A stretch of DNA of 64,000 bases from Streptomyces lincolnensis (GTDB lineage: Bacteria; Actinomycetota; Actinomycetes; Streptomycetales; Streptomycetaceae): positions 8,308,001 through 8,372,000 of the forward strand of contig NZ_CP016438.1 in NCBI RefSeq assembly GCF_001685355.1, read 5' to 3'. Made by a program: the position numbers and the translations under genes. Shown here piece after piece: positions 16,639 through 25,305 of the stretch. The notes beneath the pieces were generated by a model. The model did no database searches, was not told the DNA's origin, and worked only from the letters and a program-made list of their open reading frames with translations. Every line of letters begins with the position of its first letter. The first letter of the stretch is position 1.

Positions 16639-17408
16639 CGTGCGACCTCCAGCCGCACGCTCTCCCCGTGTCCGAGCCGGTGCACCTCGGTCTCCGGCGC
16701 GCGCTCGGCCGCCAGGCGCACGAACTCCTCGCCCGGAGTGTGGAACTCGTGCGGGCGCACCGCGTCCATCCCGATCGGCCAGTACGTGCCGTAGTGCACC
16801 GGCACAGCGCTGCGCGGACCCAGTCGCGCCAGTGCCTCCACGGCGCGCCCCGCGTCCAGGTGGCCCTCGCCGAGGTACGGCCCCCAGCCACCCACCGGCA
16901 GCAGCGCCACGTCGACCGGCCCGACCTCCTTGGCCATGTCGTCGAACAGACCGGTGTCCCCGGCGAAGTAGGTGCGGGCCTCGCCCTCCACGACGTAGCC
17001 GAGCGCGGGGGAGCGGTGCGGTCCCAGCGGCAGCCGGCGCCCGTCGTGCAGGGCGGGTACCACGCGTATCAGCAGGTCGCCGACGCGTGTCTCGTCCCCG
17101 GGTGCCACCTCGTGGAGCTGGAGATGGGCGAGCCGGCGCAGCCCCGGTACCTGCCGTGGTGCGCCCCGGGGCACGAGCAGGCGCGTGCCCGGTGCGAGCC
17201 GCGCCAGCGAGGGGACGTGCAGATGGTCGGCGTGCAGATGGGAGACCAGGGCCACGTCCGCGCGCCAGGCGGTCGGCGGCGGCAGCGCGCCGCGGCGGCG
17301 CCGCAGATGCGCCAGCCTGCGGGCGAACAGAGGGTCGGTGAGCACGCGCACGTTCGAATCCGTGAGCGTGCAGGTGGCGTGACCCCACCAGGTGATCTCC
17401 ACCGGCAC
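16635..17408 (-). CDS. UlaG-like metallo-beta-lactamase-fold hydrolase
   Basis: A 257-residue protein opening with the family's ITWWGHATCTL strand, followed by the metal motif SHLHADHLH (His57-Asp61-His62) and ligands in YFAGDTGLFDD and AVPVHYGTYWP. This is the L-ascorbate-6-phosphate-lactonase-like (UPF0173/UlaG) branch, whose members hydrolyse diverse small molecules. It is coupled to the DedA gene by a 4-bp overlap, suggesting a membrane- or lipid-linked role. It diverges from the 17492 gene with 83 bp between starts. Confidence 0.87.
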   Translation of the reverse strand: MPVEITWWGHATCTLTDSNVRVLTDPLFARRLAHLRRRRGALPPPTAWRADVALVSHLHADHLHVPSLARLAPGTRLLVPRGAPRQVPGLRRLAHLQLHEVAPGDETRVGDLLIRVVPALHDGRRLPLGPHRSPALGYVVEGEARTYFAGDTGLFDDMAKEVGPVDVALLPVGGWGPYLGEGHLDAGRAVEALARLGPRSAVPVHYGTYWPIGMDAVRPHEFHTPGEEFVRLAAERAPETEVHRLGHGESVRLEVAR

Positions 17409-17491
17409 CTCTTTGCCTCCTTCGCGCGACTCCCCGAAGCCTACGGGCTGGAGTAGGGTCGGCGGCGAAACCCGGAGGTGAGGGGGACACC

Positions 17492-17893
17492 ATGGGACCG
17501 GTTCGGGTCACGGCGATCGCGAGCCTGACGCCGCTCGAGGAGCTGGACGCGGATCCCTTCCTGGTGGACTCCCGCAGCCAGCACGCGATGTGCGCCCGCT
17601 GGGCCGCCGAGCGGGGCTACACCGTCCGACGGGAGCTGCTGGTCCGCGGACTGCGCCCCGACCACTGCGTGCTGTGGGACGGCGTGCGGCCGGGCACCGA
17701 CCTCTTCGTGGCGCCCAGCCGCCGGGTCCTGGAAAGTGCCCTGTCCTCCGTGGAGGAGTTCCTCGACGAGTGCCGCCGCCGCGGGGTGGGGGTCGAGACG
17801 GTCGGTTCCGCGGAACCCTCGTACGACGCCCAGATGAAGGCCCGCGTCCACCGCCGGCTGTCGATGCCGACCGCCGGATACGACGGCCGCTGA
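17492..17893 (+). CDS. Small protein resembling a degenerate resolvase-type N-terminal domain
   Basis: A 133-residue soluble protein. The pattern DSRSQHAMCARWAAERGYTV ... DLFVAPSRRVLESALSSVEEFLDECRRRGVGVETV follows the helix-strand rhythm of serine-recombinase N-terminal domains (Q-x-x-x-C-x-x-W/Y-A-x-x-x-G-Y, then a long helix and RGV-V-TV). The catalytic Ser/Arg signature (YxRVS) is absent, and no DNA-binding domain follows. It is therefore not a working recombinase; it may be a domesticated regulator or a structural relic. A strong GGAGGTGAGGGG site precedes the ATG. The family call is an inference from pattern only. Confidence 0.6.
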   Translation: MGPVRVTAIASLTPLEELDADPFLVDSRSQHAMCARWAAERGYTVRRELLVRGLRPDHCVLWDGVRPGTDLFVAPSRRVLESALSSVEEFLDECRRRGVGVETVGSAEPSYDAQMKARVHRRLSMPTAGYDGR

Positions 17894-18010
17894 CCCGCCC
17901 CCGGCCCCCGGCCCACGGCCGCCGGTCCGCGCCGGATCCCGCGATCGCCCGGCAGCCCGTATGACAGGCTTGGGCCGAGCCCGCACCGACGACGGGCCGG
18001 GACGTGAGGT

Positions 18011-20110
18011 GTGCTGGGCGTGGGTGGAGGGCGTTGGCGCCGGGTCGCCAGTCAGATCGGGCGGAGCGTCGCGGTGTGGGTCGTCTCCACCCTCACGATG
18101 CTGCTGCTGGCCGGGATCCTGCCGGACTTCCGGCTCCAGTCCGCCGACGGCGACAGCGCCACCCGGATCGCCGTCACCGCCGCGTTCGGCGCCGGCGCCT
18201 TCGGTCTGCTGTCGGCGCTGGTGTGGCCGCTCCTGGTCAGGCTGCTGCTGCTCGTGCCGGCACTCGTCCTCGGCCTGCTGGTCTTCTTCCTCAACGGCGC
18301 CCTGCTGCTCCTCGCGCTGCGCCTGAACCCGGCCGAGCAGGGCGACGCCGCCCCGGAGACCGCGGTCGTGGTCGCCGCCGTGATGTCCGCCGTCGCCTCG
18401 GCCACCGGCGCCGCCCTGGCCGTACGCGACGACGACGCCTACCGGCGCCGGCTGTACCGGCTCGCCGACCGCCGCCGCAGATCCGGCCCGGCCTCGCCCG
18501 CCAGTCCGGGCATGGTCTTCATCCAGCTCGACGGTGTCGGCCATGACGTGCTGCTCGACGCGGTCGGCCGGGGCCTGATGCCCACCGTGGCCCGCTGGCT
18601 GGCCAAGAGCGGCACCGACACGGGGCGCCGCGAGCCCACCCACCGGCTCACCCACTGGCGCACCGACTGGTCCAGCCAGACCGGCGCCAGCCAGCTCGGC
18701 ATCCTGCACGGCAGCAACCACGACGTGCCCGCCTTCCGCTGGTACGAGAAGGACCGCCGGGAGGTGATGGTCTGCAACCGCCCGACCAGCGCCGCCGAGC
18801 TCCAGCGCCGCGCCGTCGAGGCCACCGGCGACGGCGGACTGCTCACCGTCGACGGCGCGAGCCGCGGCAACCTCTTCAGCGGCGGCGCCGACGAGCAGGC
18901 CCTCGTGCTCTCCATCGCCGCCCGCCGCCGCAGCCGCGAAACGCGTTCCCGGGCGGGCTACTTCGCCTACTTCTCCGACCCGGCCAACGCGGTACGCACC
19001 GCGATGTCCTTCGTCGCCGAGGTGGGCCGCGAGATCGGCCAGTCCACCCGGACCCGCGTCCACCAGGTCCGCCCGCGCGTGGGACGCGGCGGCCTCTACC
19101 CGTTGATCCGCGCCTTCGCGACCGTCGTCGAACGCGATGTCGTCGTCGCCGCGGTGACGGGCGACATGCTCGCCGGCCGCACCGCCGTCTACGCCGACCT
19201 GGTCGCCTACGACGAGGTGGCCCACCACTCGGGGCCGGCCAGTCGCGACGCCGCCAAGGTCCTCGAACGCCTCGACCGCTCCCTGGCGTTGATCGAGAAC
19301 GTCGCCGAGCACGCCCCGCGCCGGTACCGCATCGTCGTCCTGTCCGACCACGGCCAGAGCCCCGGCGAGACCTTCCGCACCCGCTACGGCCTCACCCTCG
19401 GCGACCTGGTCCGGGCCGGCTGCGGACTGCCCGTGCCGCGCCGCGCCGAGCGCACCCACAGCGGCGCCGAGGCCCGCGCCGCGGTCCGCGCCGCACTGCG
19501 CCGGCCGGTCGAGGAGGGCGGCGAGCAGTTCCGCCCCTCCAGCCGCCGCTCCGAGCCGATCGTGCTGGCCTCCGGCAACCTCGGCCTGGTGTCCTTCCCC
19601 GACGTGCCGCACCGCATGAGCAAGGAGGAGATCGACGCCCGTCATCCCGCCCTGCTGACCACCCTCGCCAACCACCCCGGCATCGGCTTCCTGCTGGTGC
19701 GCAGCGAGGAGCACGACGGGGTGATCCTCGGCCCCTTCGGCACCGAGATCCCCCTGGACGAACTCGACGACAACCCCGGTCCGTTGGCGGACTTCGGTCC
19801 CGGTGCCGTCGACGCCGTCCGGCGCACCCACTCCTTCCCGCACACGGCCGACATCATGGTCAACTCCTGGTACGACCCGGCCGACGGCGAGGTGCTCGCC
19901 TTCGAGGAGCAGATCGGCTCGCACGGCGGACTCGGCGGCGCCCAGGGCAGGCCGTTCCTGCTGTCGCCGCTCGGCCTGTCCGCACCCGTCGAGGACGGGC
20001 AGGAACTCGCCGGCGCCGAGCACATCCACCGCGTCCTGCGCCGCTGGCTGCGCGAGGCCGACGGACCGCAGATCCCCCTGGCGGCGCGCCAGGACAGACG
20101 CGCCGCCTGA
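18011..20110 (+). CDS. Fusion of a phage-holin-like membrane domain to an alkaline-phosphatase-superfamily domain
   Basis: A 699-residue protein. Residues ~15-140 form four membrane helices of the type annotated as phage holin family (PF04020-like). Residues ~165-690 form an alkaline phosphatase/phosphodiesterase-fold domain with metal sites in IQLDGVGHD (Asp174), YDEVAHHSGP, VLSDHGQSPG and the C-terminal GSHGG. The likely role is a membrane-tethered phosphohydrolase or transferase acting on lipid or envelope substrates. The gene starts with GTG; a second GTG nine bases on is possible. The stop codon falls inside a tandem-duplicated terminator. Confidence 0.82.
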   Translation: MLGVGGGRWRRVASQIGRSVAVWVVSTLTMLLLAGILPDFRLQSADGDSATRIAVTAAFGAGAFGLLSALVWPLLVRLLLLVPALVLGLLVFFLNGALLLLALRLNPAEQGDAAPETAVVVAAVMSAVASATGAALAVRDDDAYRRRLYRLADRRRRSGPASPASPGMVFIQLDGVGHDVLLDAVGRGLMPTVARWLAKSGTDTGRREPTHRLTHWRTDWSSQTGASQLGILHGSNHDVPAFRWYEKDRREVMVCNRPTSAAELQRRAVEATGDGGLLTVDGASRGNLFSGGADEQALVLSIAARRRSRETRSRAGYFAYFSDPANAVRTAMSFVAEVGREIGQSTRTRVHQVRPRVGRGGLYPLIRAFATVVERDVVVAAVTGDMLAGRTAVYADLVAYDEVAHHSGPASRDAAKVLERLDRSLALIENVAEHAPRRYRIVVLSDHGQSPGETFRTRYGLTLGDLVRAGCGLPVPRRAERTHSGAEARAAVRAALRRPVEEGGEQFRPSSRRSEPIVLASGNLGLVSFPDVPHRMSKEEIDARHPALLTTLANHPGIGFLLVRSEEHDGVILGPFGTEIPLDELDDNPGPLADFGPGAVDAVRRTHSFPHTADIMVNSWYDPADGEVLAFEEQIGSHGGLGGAQGRPFLLSPLGLSAPVEDGQELAGAEHIHRVLRRWLREADGPQIPLAARQDRRAA

Positions 20111-20220
20111 ACCCACGCCCTCCGCCCGCTCCTTTCGTACCCCCATGAACGAAAGAAGCGGCCGCCTGAACCCACGCCCTCCGCCCGCTCCTTTCGTACC
20201 CCCATGAACGAAAGAAGCGG
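20102..20220. terminator. Perfect 59-bp tandem duplication, each unit carrying a hairpin terminator
   Basis: Bases 20102-20160 and 20161-20219 are identical. Each unit holds a hairpin: CCGCTCCTTTCGT pairs with ACGAAAGAAGCGG around a 10-nt loop, with one C-A mismatch (arms 20126-20138/20149-20161 and 20185-20197/20208-20220). The first unit includes the stop codon of the phosphatase gene; the second repeats those codons downstream. The result is a double terminator. Confidence 0.85.
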
Positions 20221-20453
20221 TGTCCCACGGAGGACCGTCGCTCACCGTGCCACCCCCGGGCGGCTTTGCCCAGGGCACATTCCGGTCACCCCGGGGGTCT
20301 CGCCCCGCCCCACCCGTCGGCGGCTCCGGTGGTACGGGCCGCGCCGCCGCCCGCCGGAAAATCGGCTGCGCCGGATGACCGCCGCGCGCAGACTGTTCGC
20401 ATCGCACATCGCGCACCTGCGCGCCTCGATCGAACACTCCCAGGAGCCACTTC

Positions 20454-21515
20454 TTGCAGGCAGCCGTCACCGTCACGCCCTCCCGTCTCCCCGAACTGCT
20501 GCTCGGCCTCGCCACCGTGCGGCCGGTCTTCGTCTGGGGCGCCCCCGGAATCGGGAAGTCCTCCCTGGTACGGGAGTTCGCCGAGTCCCTGGGCCTGGAG
20601 TGTGTGAGCCTGCTGGGCACCCAGCTCGCCCCCGAGGACCTGATCGGCGTGCCGCAGATCCGTGACGGGCGCTCGGTGTTCTGCCCGCCGGAGTCCATCG
20701 CCCGCGACGAGCCGTACTGCCTGTTCCTGGACGAGCTGAACGCGGCCACCCCGGACGTGCAGAAGGCGTTCTACTCGCTGATCCTGGACCGCCGTATCGG
20801 CACTTACGAACTCCCCAGGGGGTCGATCGTCATCGGCGCCGGCAACCGGGCCACCGACAACGCCCTGGCCCGCCCGATCGCCTCCGCGCTCGTCAACCGC
20901 CTCACCCACGTCCACCTGGACGCCTCCCCCAAGGACTGGCTGGTCTGGGCCGCGGAGCACGGCATCCACCCCTGGATCCTGGACCACGTCACCGACCGAC
21001 CCGACCACCTGTGGTCCAAGCCGCCGAAGACGGAGGAGCCGTTCTCCACGCCCCGCTCCTGGCACATGCTCTCCGACGCGCTGCACTCCTTCGGCCAGGG
21101 CCTGGACGAGGAGACCCTGAAGGTCCTCGCGCACGGCACCCTGACGCCGGCCCACGCGACCGCGTTCTGCGGCTACGTCAAGATCGTGCGCAGCCAGTAC
21201 GGCATCGAGGCGATCATCAAGGGCGACGCCCGCTGGCCGAACCGGCTGGAGGACCGCGACCTGCTCTACTACCTCGCCGACTCCTTCCGCGGCCGTCTGA
21301 TCCAGGAACTGCCGGTCAGCAAGGACCACATGTCGGCGAACGGCCGCCAGACCGCCTACCGCGCCAAGTCGCTGCTCGTGCAGCTCGCGGAGATCTCCGT
21401 CGAGGTGGCCCAGACCGTCATCGCCTCCGACCTCGACGGCAACCCCGTACTGCCCTCGTGGTTCCTCGTCGAGGCGGCGCGGGACATGCCGCGGCTCGTG
21501 GAGGCGCGCCGGTGA
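20454..21515 (+). CDS. MoxR-like AAA+ ATPase
   Basis: A 353-residue AAA+ protein with Walker A GAPGIGKSS (residues 29-37), Walker B CLFLDELN (89-96), sensor-1-like IGAGNRATDN (~125) and an arginine-finger region ALVNRLTHVHL. MoxR ATPases act as chaperone motors together with VWA-domain partners. The best start is a TTG at 20454, 7 nt after AGGAG; no ATG or GTG in frame is as well placed. The stop overlaps the GTG of the next gene (GTGA), and that gene encodes just such a VWA partner. Confidence 0.88.
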   Translation: MQAAVTVTPSRLPELLLGLATVRPVFVWGAPGIGKSSLVREFAESLGLECVSLLGTQLAPEDLIGVPQIRDGRSVFCPPESIARDEPYCLFLDELNAATPDVQKAFYSLILDRRIGTYELPRGSIVIGAGNRATDNALARPIASALVNRLTHVHLDASPKDWLVWAAEHGIHPWILDHVTDRPDHLWSKPPKTEEPFSTPRSWHMLSDALHSFGQGLDEETLKVLAHGTLTPAHATAFCGYVKIVRSQYGIEAIIKGDARWPNRLEDRDLLYYLADSFRGRLIQELPVSKDHMSANGRQTAYRAKSLLVQLAEISVEVAQTVIASDLDGNPVLPSWFLVEAARDMPRLVEARR

Positions 21516-23305
21516 GCCGCAGGACGGCCGCGCGCAAGAAGCGGGATCTCGCCGGCGAGGCCTTCGCCGAGGGCATGCGGCTGATGAAGGCGAATCCCGC
21601 CCTCGCGGCCGTCGAGTTCGACGTCTGCCGTCACGAGGAGTGCCGCCTCGCGCCCCGGGACGGTCTCGTGGTCGTCGACTCCGACGGCGACCTGCACGCC
21701 CACCCCGCCCGGCTGGCCGAGCCCGCCGCGTGGGCGTGGGCGCTCGCCCACGCCGTCCTCCACCTGGGCTTCGGACACGTCCCGGCGGTGAAGGGCGAGC
21801 GCACCCAGCCCGACCGGTACGACCTCGCGGCCCGCTGCGTGGTCGTCAACCGCTTCCTGCTCGGCTTCCCGGTCGGCGAGACACCCGAGCACCTGCCCGC
21901 CGCCTACCCCGACGGCGACGAGGAGCAACTCGCCGCCCGCTGGCGGCGCGACGGCATCCCGGCCGTCTACGAACACTGCGGTACGGCGGGCCCCGAGCCC
22001 GACCAGCTGTTGCTGCCGTGGGCGGGCTGGTCCCAGCCTCCCGACTGGCAGCTGGCGTTCGCCACCGCTCTGACCCGGACGGTGTCCGCCGCGATGGACA
22101 TGGCGGGCGGCCGCCGTGACTCCCTCAGCGGGCAACTGGCCCCGCAACGCCCCTGGGAGAAGGCGCTGAGCTGGTTCGTCTCCTCCTACCCCCTGCTCGG
22201 CGGCGTCGCGGCGGGCATCAAGCTGGTCGCCGACGCCGAGGTCGCCCATGCCCACGGCATCGCGATCGCCGCCGTCAACGCCGAGGCCGCGGAGATCTAC
22301 ATCAATCCGCTGCGCCGGTTCGACGACGAGGAATGGCGGTTCATCCTCGCCCACGAGATGCTCCACGCCGCCCTGCGCCACGGCGACCGCTGCGGCGCCC
22401 GCGACCCCTACCTCTTCAACATCGCCTGCGACTACGTCATCAACGGCTGGCTGGACGAGATGCAGGTCGGCACCATGCCCGAGGGGCTGCTGCACGACCA
22501 GAGCCTCGCCGGCCTGTCCTCCGAGGAGGTCTACGACCGTATCGCCGGCGACCTGCGCCGCATGCGCCGGCTGGCCACCCTCCGCGGCAAGGGCGCCGGC
22601 GACATCCTGGGCGCTCCGCTCGGCCCGCCCCGTGACCACGTCGACCTCGACGAGTTCTACCGACGGGGCCTGCGCCAGGGCCTGGACCTGCACCAGCGGC
22701 AGGAGCGCGGCTTCCTGCCCGGCGGCCTGGTCGAGGAGATCCGCGCGCTCAGCCACCCGCCGCTGCCCTGGGACGCGCGACTGGCCCGCTGGTTCGACGA
22801 GTTCGTGCCGCGCCCCGAGCCGGTGCGGACCTACGCCCGCCCCGCGCGCCGCCAGGCCGCCACCCCCGACATCCCTCGGGCGGGACGGTACTTCCCGCCC
22901 GAGGAGATCGCCCGCTGCACCTTCGGCGTCGTCCTGGACACCTCCGGCTCGATGGACCGGGTGCTGCTCGGCAAGGCTCTCGGCGCCATCGCCTCGTACG
23001 CCGAGGCCCGGGACGTGCCGGCCGCGCGGGTCGTGTTCTGCGACGCGGCCCCGCACGACGCCGGCTATCTCCCGGTCACCGAGATCGCCGGCCGGGTGCG
23101 GGTGCACGGCCGCGGCGGGACCGTGCTCCAGCCCGGGATCGACCTGCTGCACCGCGCGGACGACTTCCCGCCCGGCGCCCCGGTCCTGGTGATCACCGAC
23201 GGCTGGTGCGACGTGCTCAGGGTGCGCCGCGAGCACGCCTATCTCATCCCGCGCGGGGCACGACTGCCGTTCACCGCACGTGGGTCGGTCTTTTACGTGA
23301 GTTGA
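21512..23305 (+). CDS. Putative metallopeptidase with C-terminal VWA-like domain (DUF2201 type)
   Basis: A 597-residue cytoplasmic protein. The central part carries a zincin motif HEMLH (His281-Glu282-His285, followed by AALRHGDR); an earlier HAVLH at residues 80-84 lacks the Glu. The C-terminal region has a VWA-like MIDAS (VVLDTSGSMD, Asp476) and ITDGWCD. This is the arrangement of DUF2201 putative metallopeptidases paired with MoxR ATPases. The biochemical role is unknown; by analogy the ATPase would remodel or load a target engaged by the VWA domain, with proteolysis possible. It is translationally coupled to the ATPase gene. Confidence 0.85.
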   Translation: MSRRTAARKKRDLAGEAFAEGMRLMKANPALAAVEFDVCRHEECRLAPRDGLVVVDSDGDLHAHPARLAEPAAWAWALAHAVLHLGFGHVPAVKGERTQPDRYDLAARCVVVNRFLLGFPVGETPEHLPAAYPDGDEEQLAARWRRDGIPAVYEHCGTAGPEPDQLLLPWAGWSQPPDWQLAFATALTRTVSAAMDMAGGRRDSLSGQLAPQRPWEKALSWFVSSYPLLGGVAAGIKLVADAEVAHAHGIAIAAVNAEAAEIYINPLRRFDDEEWRFILAHEMLHAALRHGDRCGARDPYLFNIACDYVINGWLDEMQVGTMPEGLLHDQSLAGLSSEEVYDRIAGDLRRMRRLATLRGKGAGDILGAPLGPPRDHVDLDEFYRRGLRQGLDLHQRQERGFLPGGLVEEIRALSHPPLPWDARLARWFDEFVPRPEPVRTYARPARRQAATPDIPRAGRYFPPEEIARCTFGVVLDTSGSMDRVLLGKALGAIASYAEARDVPAARVVFCDAAPHDAGYLPVTEIAGRVRVHGRGGTVLQPGIDLLHRADDFPPGAPVLVITDGWCDVLRVRREHAYLIPRGARLPFTARGSVFYVS

Positions 23306-23391
23306 CCCGGAGTGTGATCGGATGGAGTCCGCAAACCCGGCATCGGGACCGAGAAGGACCCCTCGGATCGGGACCTACGAAAGGAATGACC

Positions 23392-23820
23392 GTGGCCACC
23401 ACGCGCTCCGCACACACCGTCTGGGAAGGCAGCCTGCTTGAGGGCGACGGCGTCGTCACCTTCGACTCCTCCGGCGCCATCGGCGAGCAGCCGGTGACGT
23501 GGGCCGCCCGCACCCAGGAGGCGAACGGCAAGACCAGCCCCGAGGAGCTGATCGCAGCCGCCCACTCCAGCTGCTTCTCCATGGCGTTCTCGCACGCCCT
23601 GGCCGGGGCCGGCACCCCTCCCAGCAAGCTCGTCACCTCCGCCGACGTCACCTTCCAGCCGGGTGAGGGCATCACCGGCATCCACCTCACCGTCGAGGGC
23701 ACGGTGCCGGGCCTCGACGAGGAGGGCTTCGTCGCCGCCGCCGAGCAGGCCAAGGTCAACTGCCCGGTCAGCCAGGCCCTGAAGGCCGTCCCGATCACCC
23801 TGGACGCCAAGCTCGCCTGA
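23392..23820 (+). CDS. osmC: OsmC/Ohr-family thiol peroxidase
   Basis: A 142-residue protein with the two redox cysteines of the family: Cys61 (AAHSSCFSMA) and Cys124 (KVNCPVSQAL). OsmC reduces organic hydroperoxides in the cytoplasm. The GTG at 23392 was chosen over the ATG at 23386 because AAGGA (23381-23385) is 6 nt from the GTG but abuts the ATG, and because the resulting length fits OsmC. It is probably a single-gene transcript, ended by the hairpin at 23832. Confidence 0.92.
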   Translation: MATTRSAHTVWEGSLLEGDGVVTFDSSGAIGEQPVTWAARTQEANGKTSPEELIAAAHSSCFSMAFSHALAGAGTPPSKLVTSADVTFQPGEGITGIHLTVEGTVPGLDEEGFVAAAEQAKVNCPVSQALKAVPITLDAKLA

Positions 23821-23831
23821 CGTCGCGGCCG

Positions 23832-23872
23832 GACGGTGCGCGGGCCGCTCACGAAGGGGCCCGCGCACCGTC
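23832..23872. terminator. Perfect 15-bp hairpin terminator after osmC
   Basis: GACGGTGCGCGGGCC (23832-23846) and GGCCCGCGCACCGTC (23858-23872) form a perfect 15-bp stem with an 11-nt loop, 11 bp after the osmC stop. Confidence 0.85.
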
Positions 23873-23924
23873 GGTTCACGTGCGGGGACGGGGGTATGCA
23901 TTCGGCGGTGTGGGAGGGAACGCG

Positions 23925-25298
23925 ATGATTCCGGAGACGTCCAGCAGCGCCGCGGCACTCGACTCCGGCACCCGTGAACTCACCCGTGTCCTGGTGCTGT
24001 TGAGCCTCACCGGCCGCCTGGGCGAGCGGCGGCCCTCGCTGGGCAGCCTCGTCGACCGGCTCGACTTCGGCCGCTTCGCCCTCCACCTGAAGTCCAGCGA
24101 GGCGGTGCTTCCCATGCCGGTGCTGGTCGAGCGGGTGGCACCGGCGGACCTGCGGCTGCCGCACGGCGACCACGGCCTCGACCTGGAGTCCGTCCAGATC
24201 GCCGTCCTCGCCACCCCGCGCGGTGACATGACCCTGGCCCTGGACTGCGGATTCGCCGGACGGACCCCGCCCGACGCGCTGGCCGCCTGGCTCGCGACCA
24301 CCTGCTTCGACCGGGACCGGATCGGGCTCGGCGACCAGCTGCTGCCGGCCGCCCTGAACCGGCGCCTGACGCCCCTGGAGCCGCTCGCCTTCGGGCAGAA
24401 CGTGCACCAACTCGTCTTCCCCGGCGGCGAGTTGCGCCGGGACCTGCTGGACGCCGACCCGGTCGAGGCGCCCGCCGTGCTGCACCAGATCCTCTATCGC
24501 GGCCGCATGGGCGCACCCCTGGCCTCCGTGCCCGCCGTACCGCCCAACCTCAGGAACCACGGCGCCACGCTGTCCGCGCACGGCCGGGGCGTCTCCGTCC
24601 ACGCCGGCTGGGCCGAGCACGTGGAGAACGGCCTGACCCTGGTCGCCCTCGGTATGGTCTCCGCGCTGGCCGTCCTCCAGCGCACCCGGCTGACCGCCTT
24701 CGAGACCATGCGCGCCAACGAACGGGCCGTGGCCGAGTCGCCGTACCAGATCCGCTCGCTGATCTCCCGGCTCTCCGACGGGGTCAACGAACTCCAGCTG
24801 GACCTGGCCTTCGGCGTCGAGGCGTACGTCGACAGCCTGCTGATCCCGGAGATGGTCATGGAGGTGTTCCAGTCCTCGCTGCGGGACGCCCTCGGCATCC
24901 CCGACAGCCTGGAGAACTCCGCCCGCATGGTCGAGCGCCTCACCTCGGTGATCAGCGCCCGCTCGGCCGCCCTGCAGGCCGAGCTCGCGGAGCGGGACGA
25001 CCGCAGGGACCGTACGGTGTCGGCGCTGGTCGCGGTGGCCACCGGGATAGCCCTGCCGCCGACGCTGCTGCTCGCGTACTTCGGGGTCAACGCCTCCAAC
25101 GTGAACAACCGGCGGTCGATCTTCGACCTGCACGCCTACGGCTGGGCGTACGTCCTGGCCTGGCTGCCCTTCGTCGCCCTCGCCGTCGTCGGCTACCTCC
25201 TGCTCCGCCGGGTCAGCAGACGCTCCGGCTCCCTGCTGGCCCCGCCCGCCACCGGGCCCGCCCCGGTCCCCGCACCCCGACCGCCGTCCGGAAGCTGA
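23925..25298 (+). CDS. CorA-like divalent-cation transporter with a GVN signature
   Basis: A 457-residue protein with a large cytoplasmic N-terminal domain, a long helix (~300-365) and two C-terminal membrane helices (about 366-384 and 405-428), as in CorA. The pore-mouth signature, normally YGMN, here reads YFGVN (Gly387-Val388-Asn389), followed by a polar loop (ASNVNNRRS). GVN/GIN variants occur in CorA relatives such as ZntB-like efflux proteins, so Mg2+ import should not be assumed. The ATG at 23925 follows GGGAGGG. Seven bases separate it from the phosphodiesterase gene, so they probably share a transcript. Confidence 0.78.
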   Translation: MIPETSSSAAALDSGTRELTRVLVLLSLTGRLGERRPSLGSLVDRLDFGRFALHLKSSEAVLPMPVLVERVAPADLRLPHGDHGLDLESVQIAVLATPRGDMTLALDCGFAGRTPPDALAAWLATTCFDRDRIGLGDQLLPAALNRRLTPLEPLAFGQNVHQLVFPGGELRRDLLDADPVEAPAVLHQILYRGRMGAPLASVPAVPPNLRNHGATLSAHGRGVSVHAGWAEHVENGLTLVALGMVSALAVLQRTRLTAFETMRANERAVAESPYQIRSLISRLSDGVNELQLDLAFGVEAYVDSLLIPEMVMEVFQSSLRDALGIPDSLENSARMVERLTSVISARSAALQAELAERDDRRDRTVSALVAVATGIALPPTLLLAYFGVNASNVNNRRSIFDLHAYGWAYVLAWLPFVALAVVGYLLLRRVSRRSGSLLAPPATGPAPVPAPRPPSGS

Positions 25299-25305
25299 CC
25301 GCCGT

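Noticed and set aside
17441..20749. A minus-strand frame of about 1100 codons opposite the phosphatase fusion gene
   Set aside because: It spans the whole coding region of well-recognised plus-strand genes and two terminator hairpins, and its translation is low-complexity with no known domain; such antisense frames are normal at this GC.
23386..23391. ATG at 23386 as the osmC start
   Set aside because: The AAGGA site directly abuts this ATG; the GTG at 23392 has proper spacing and gives the usual OsmC length.
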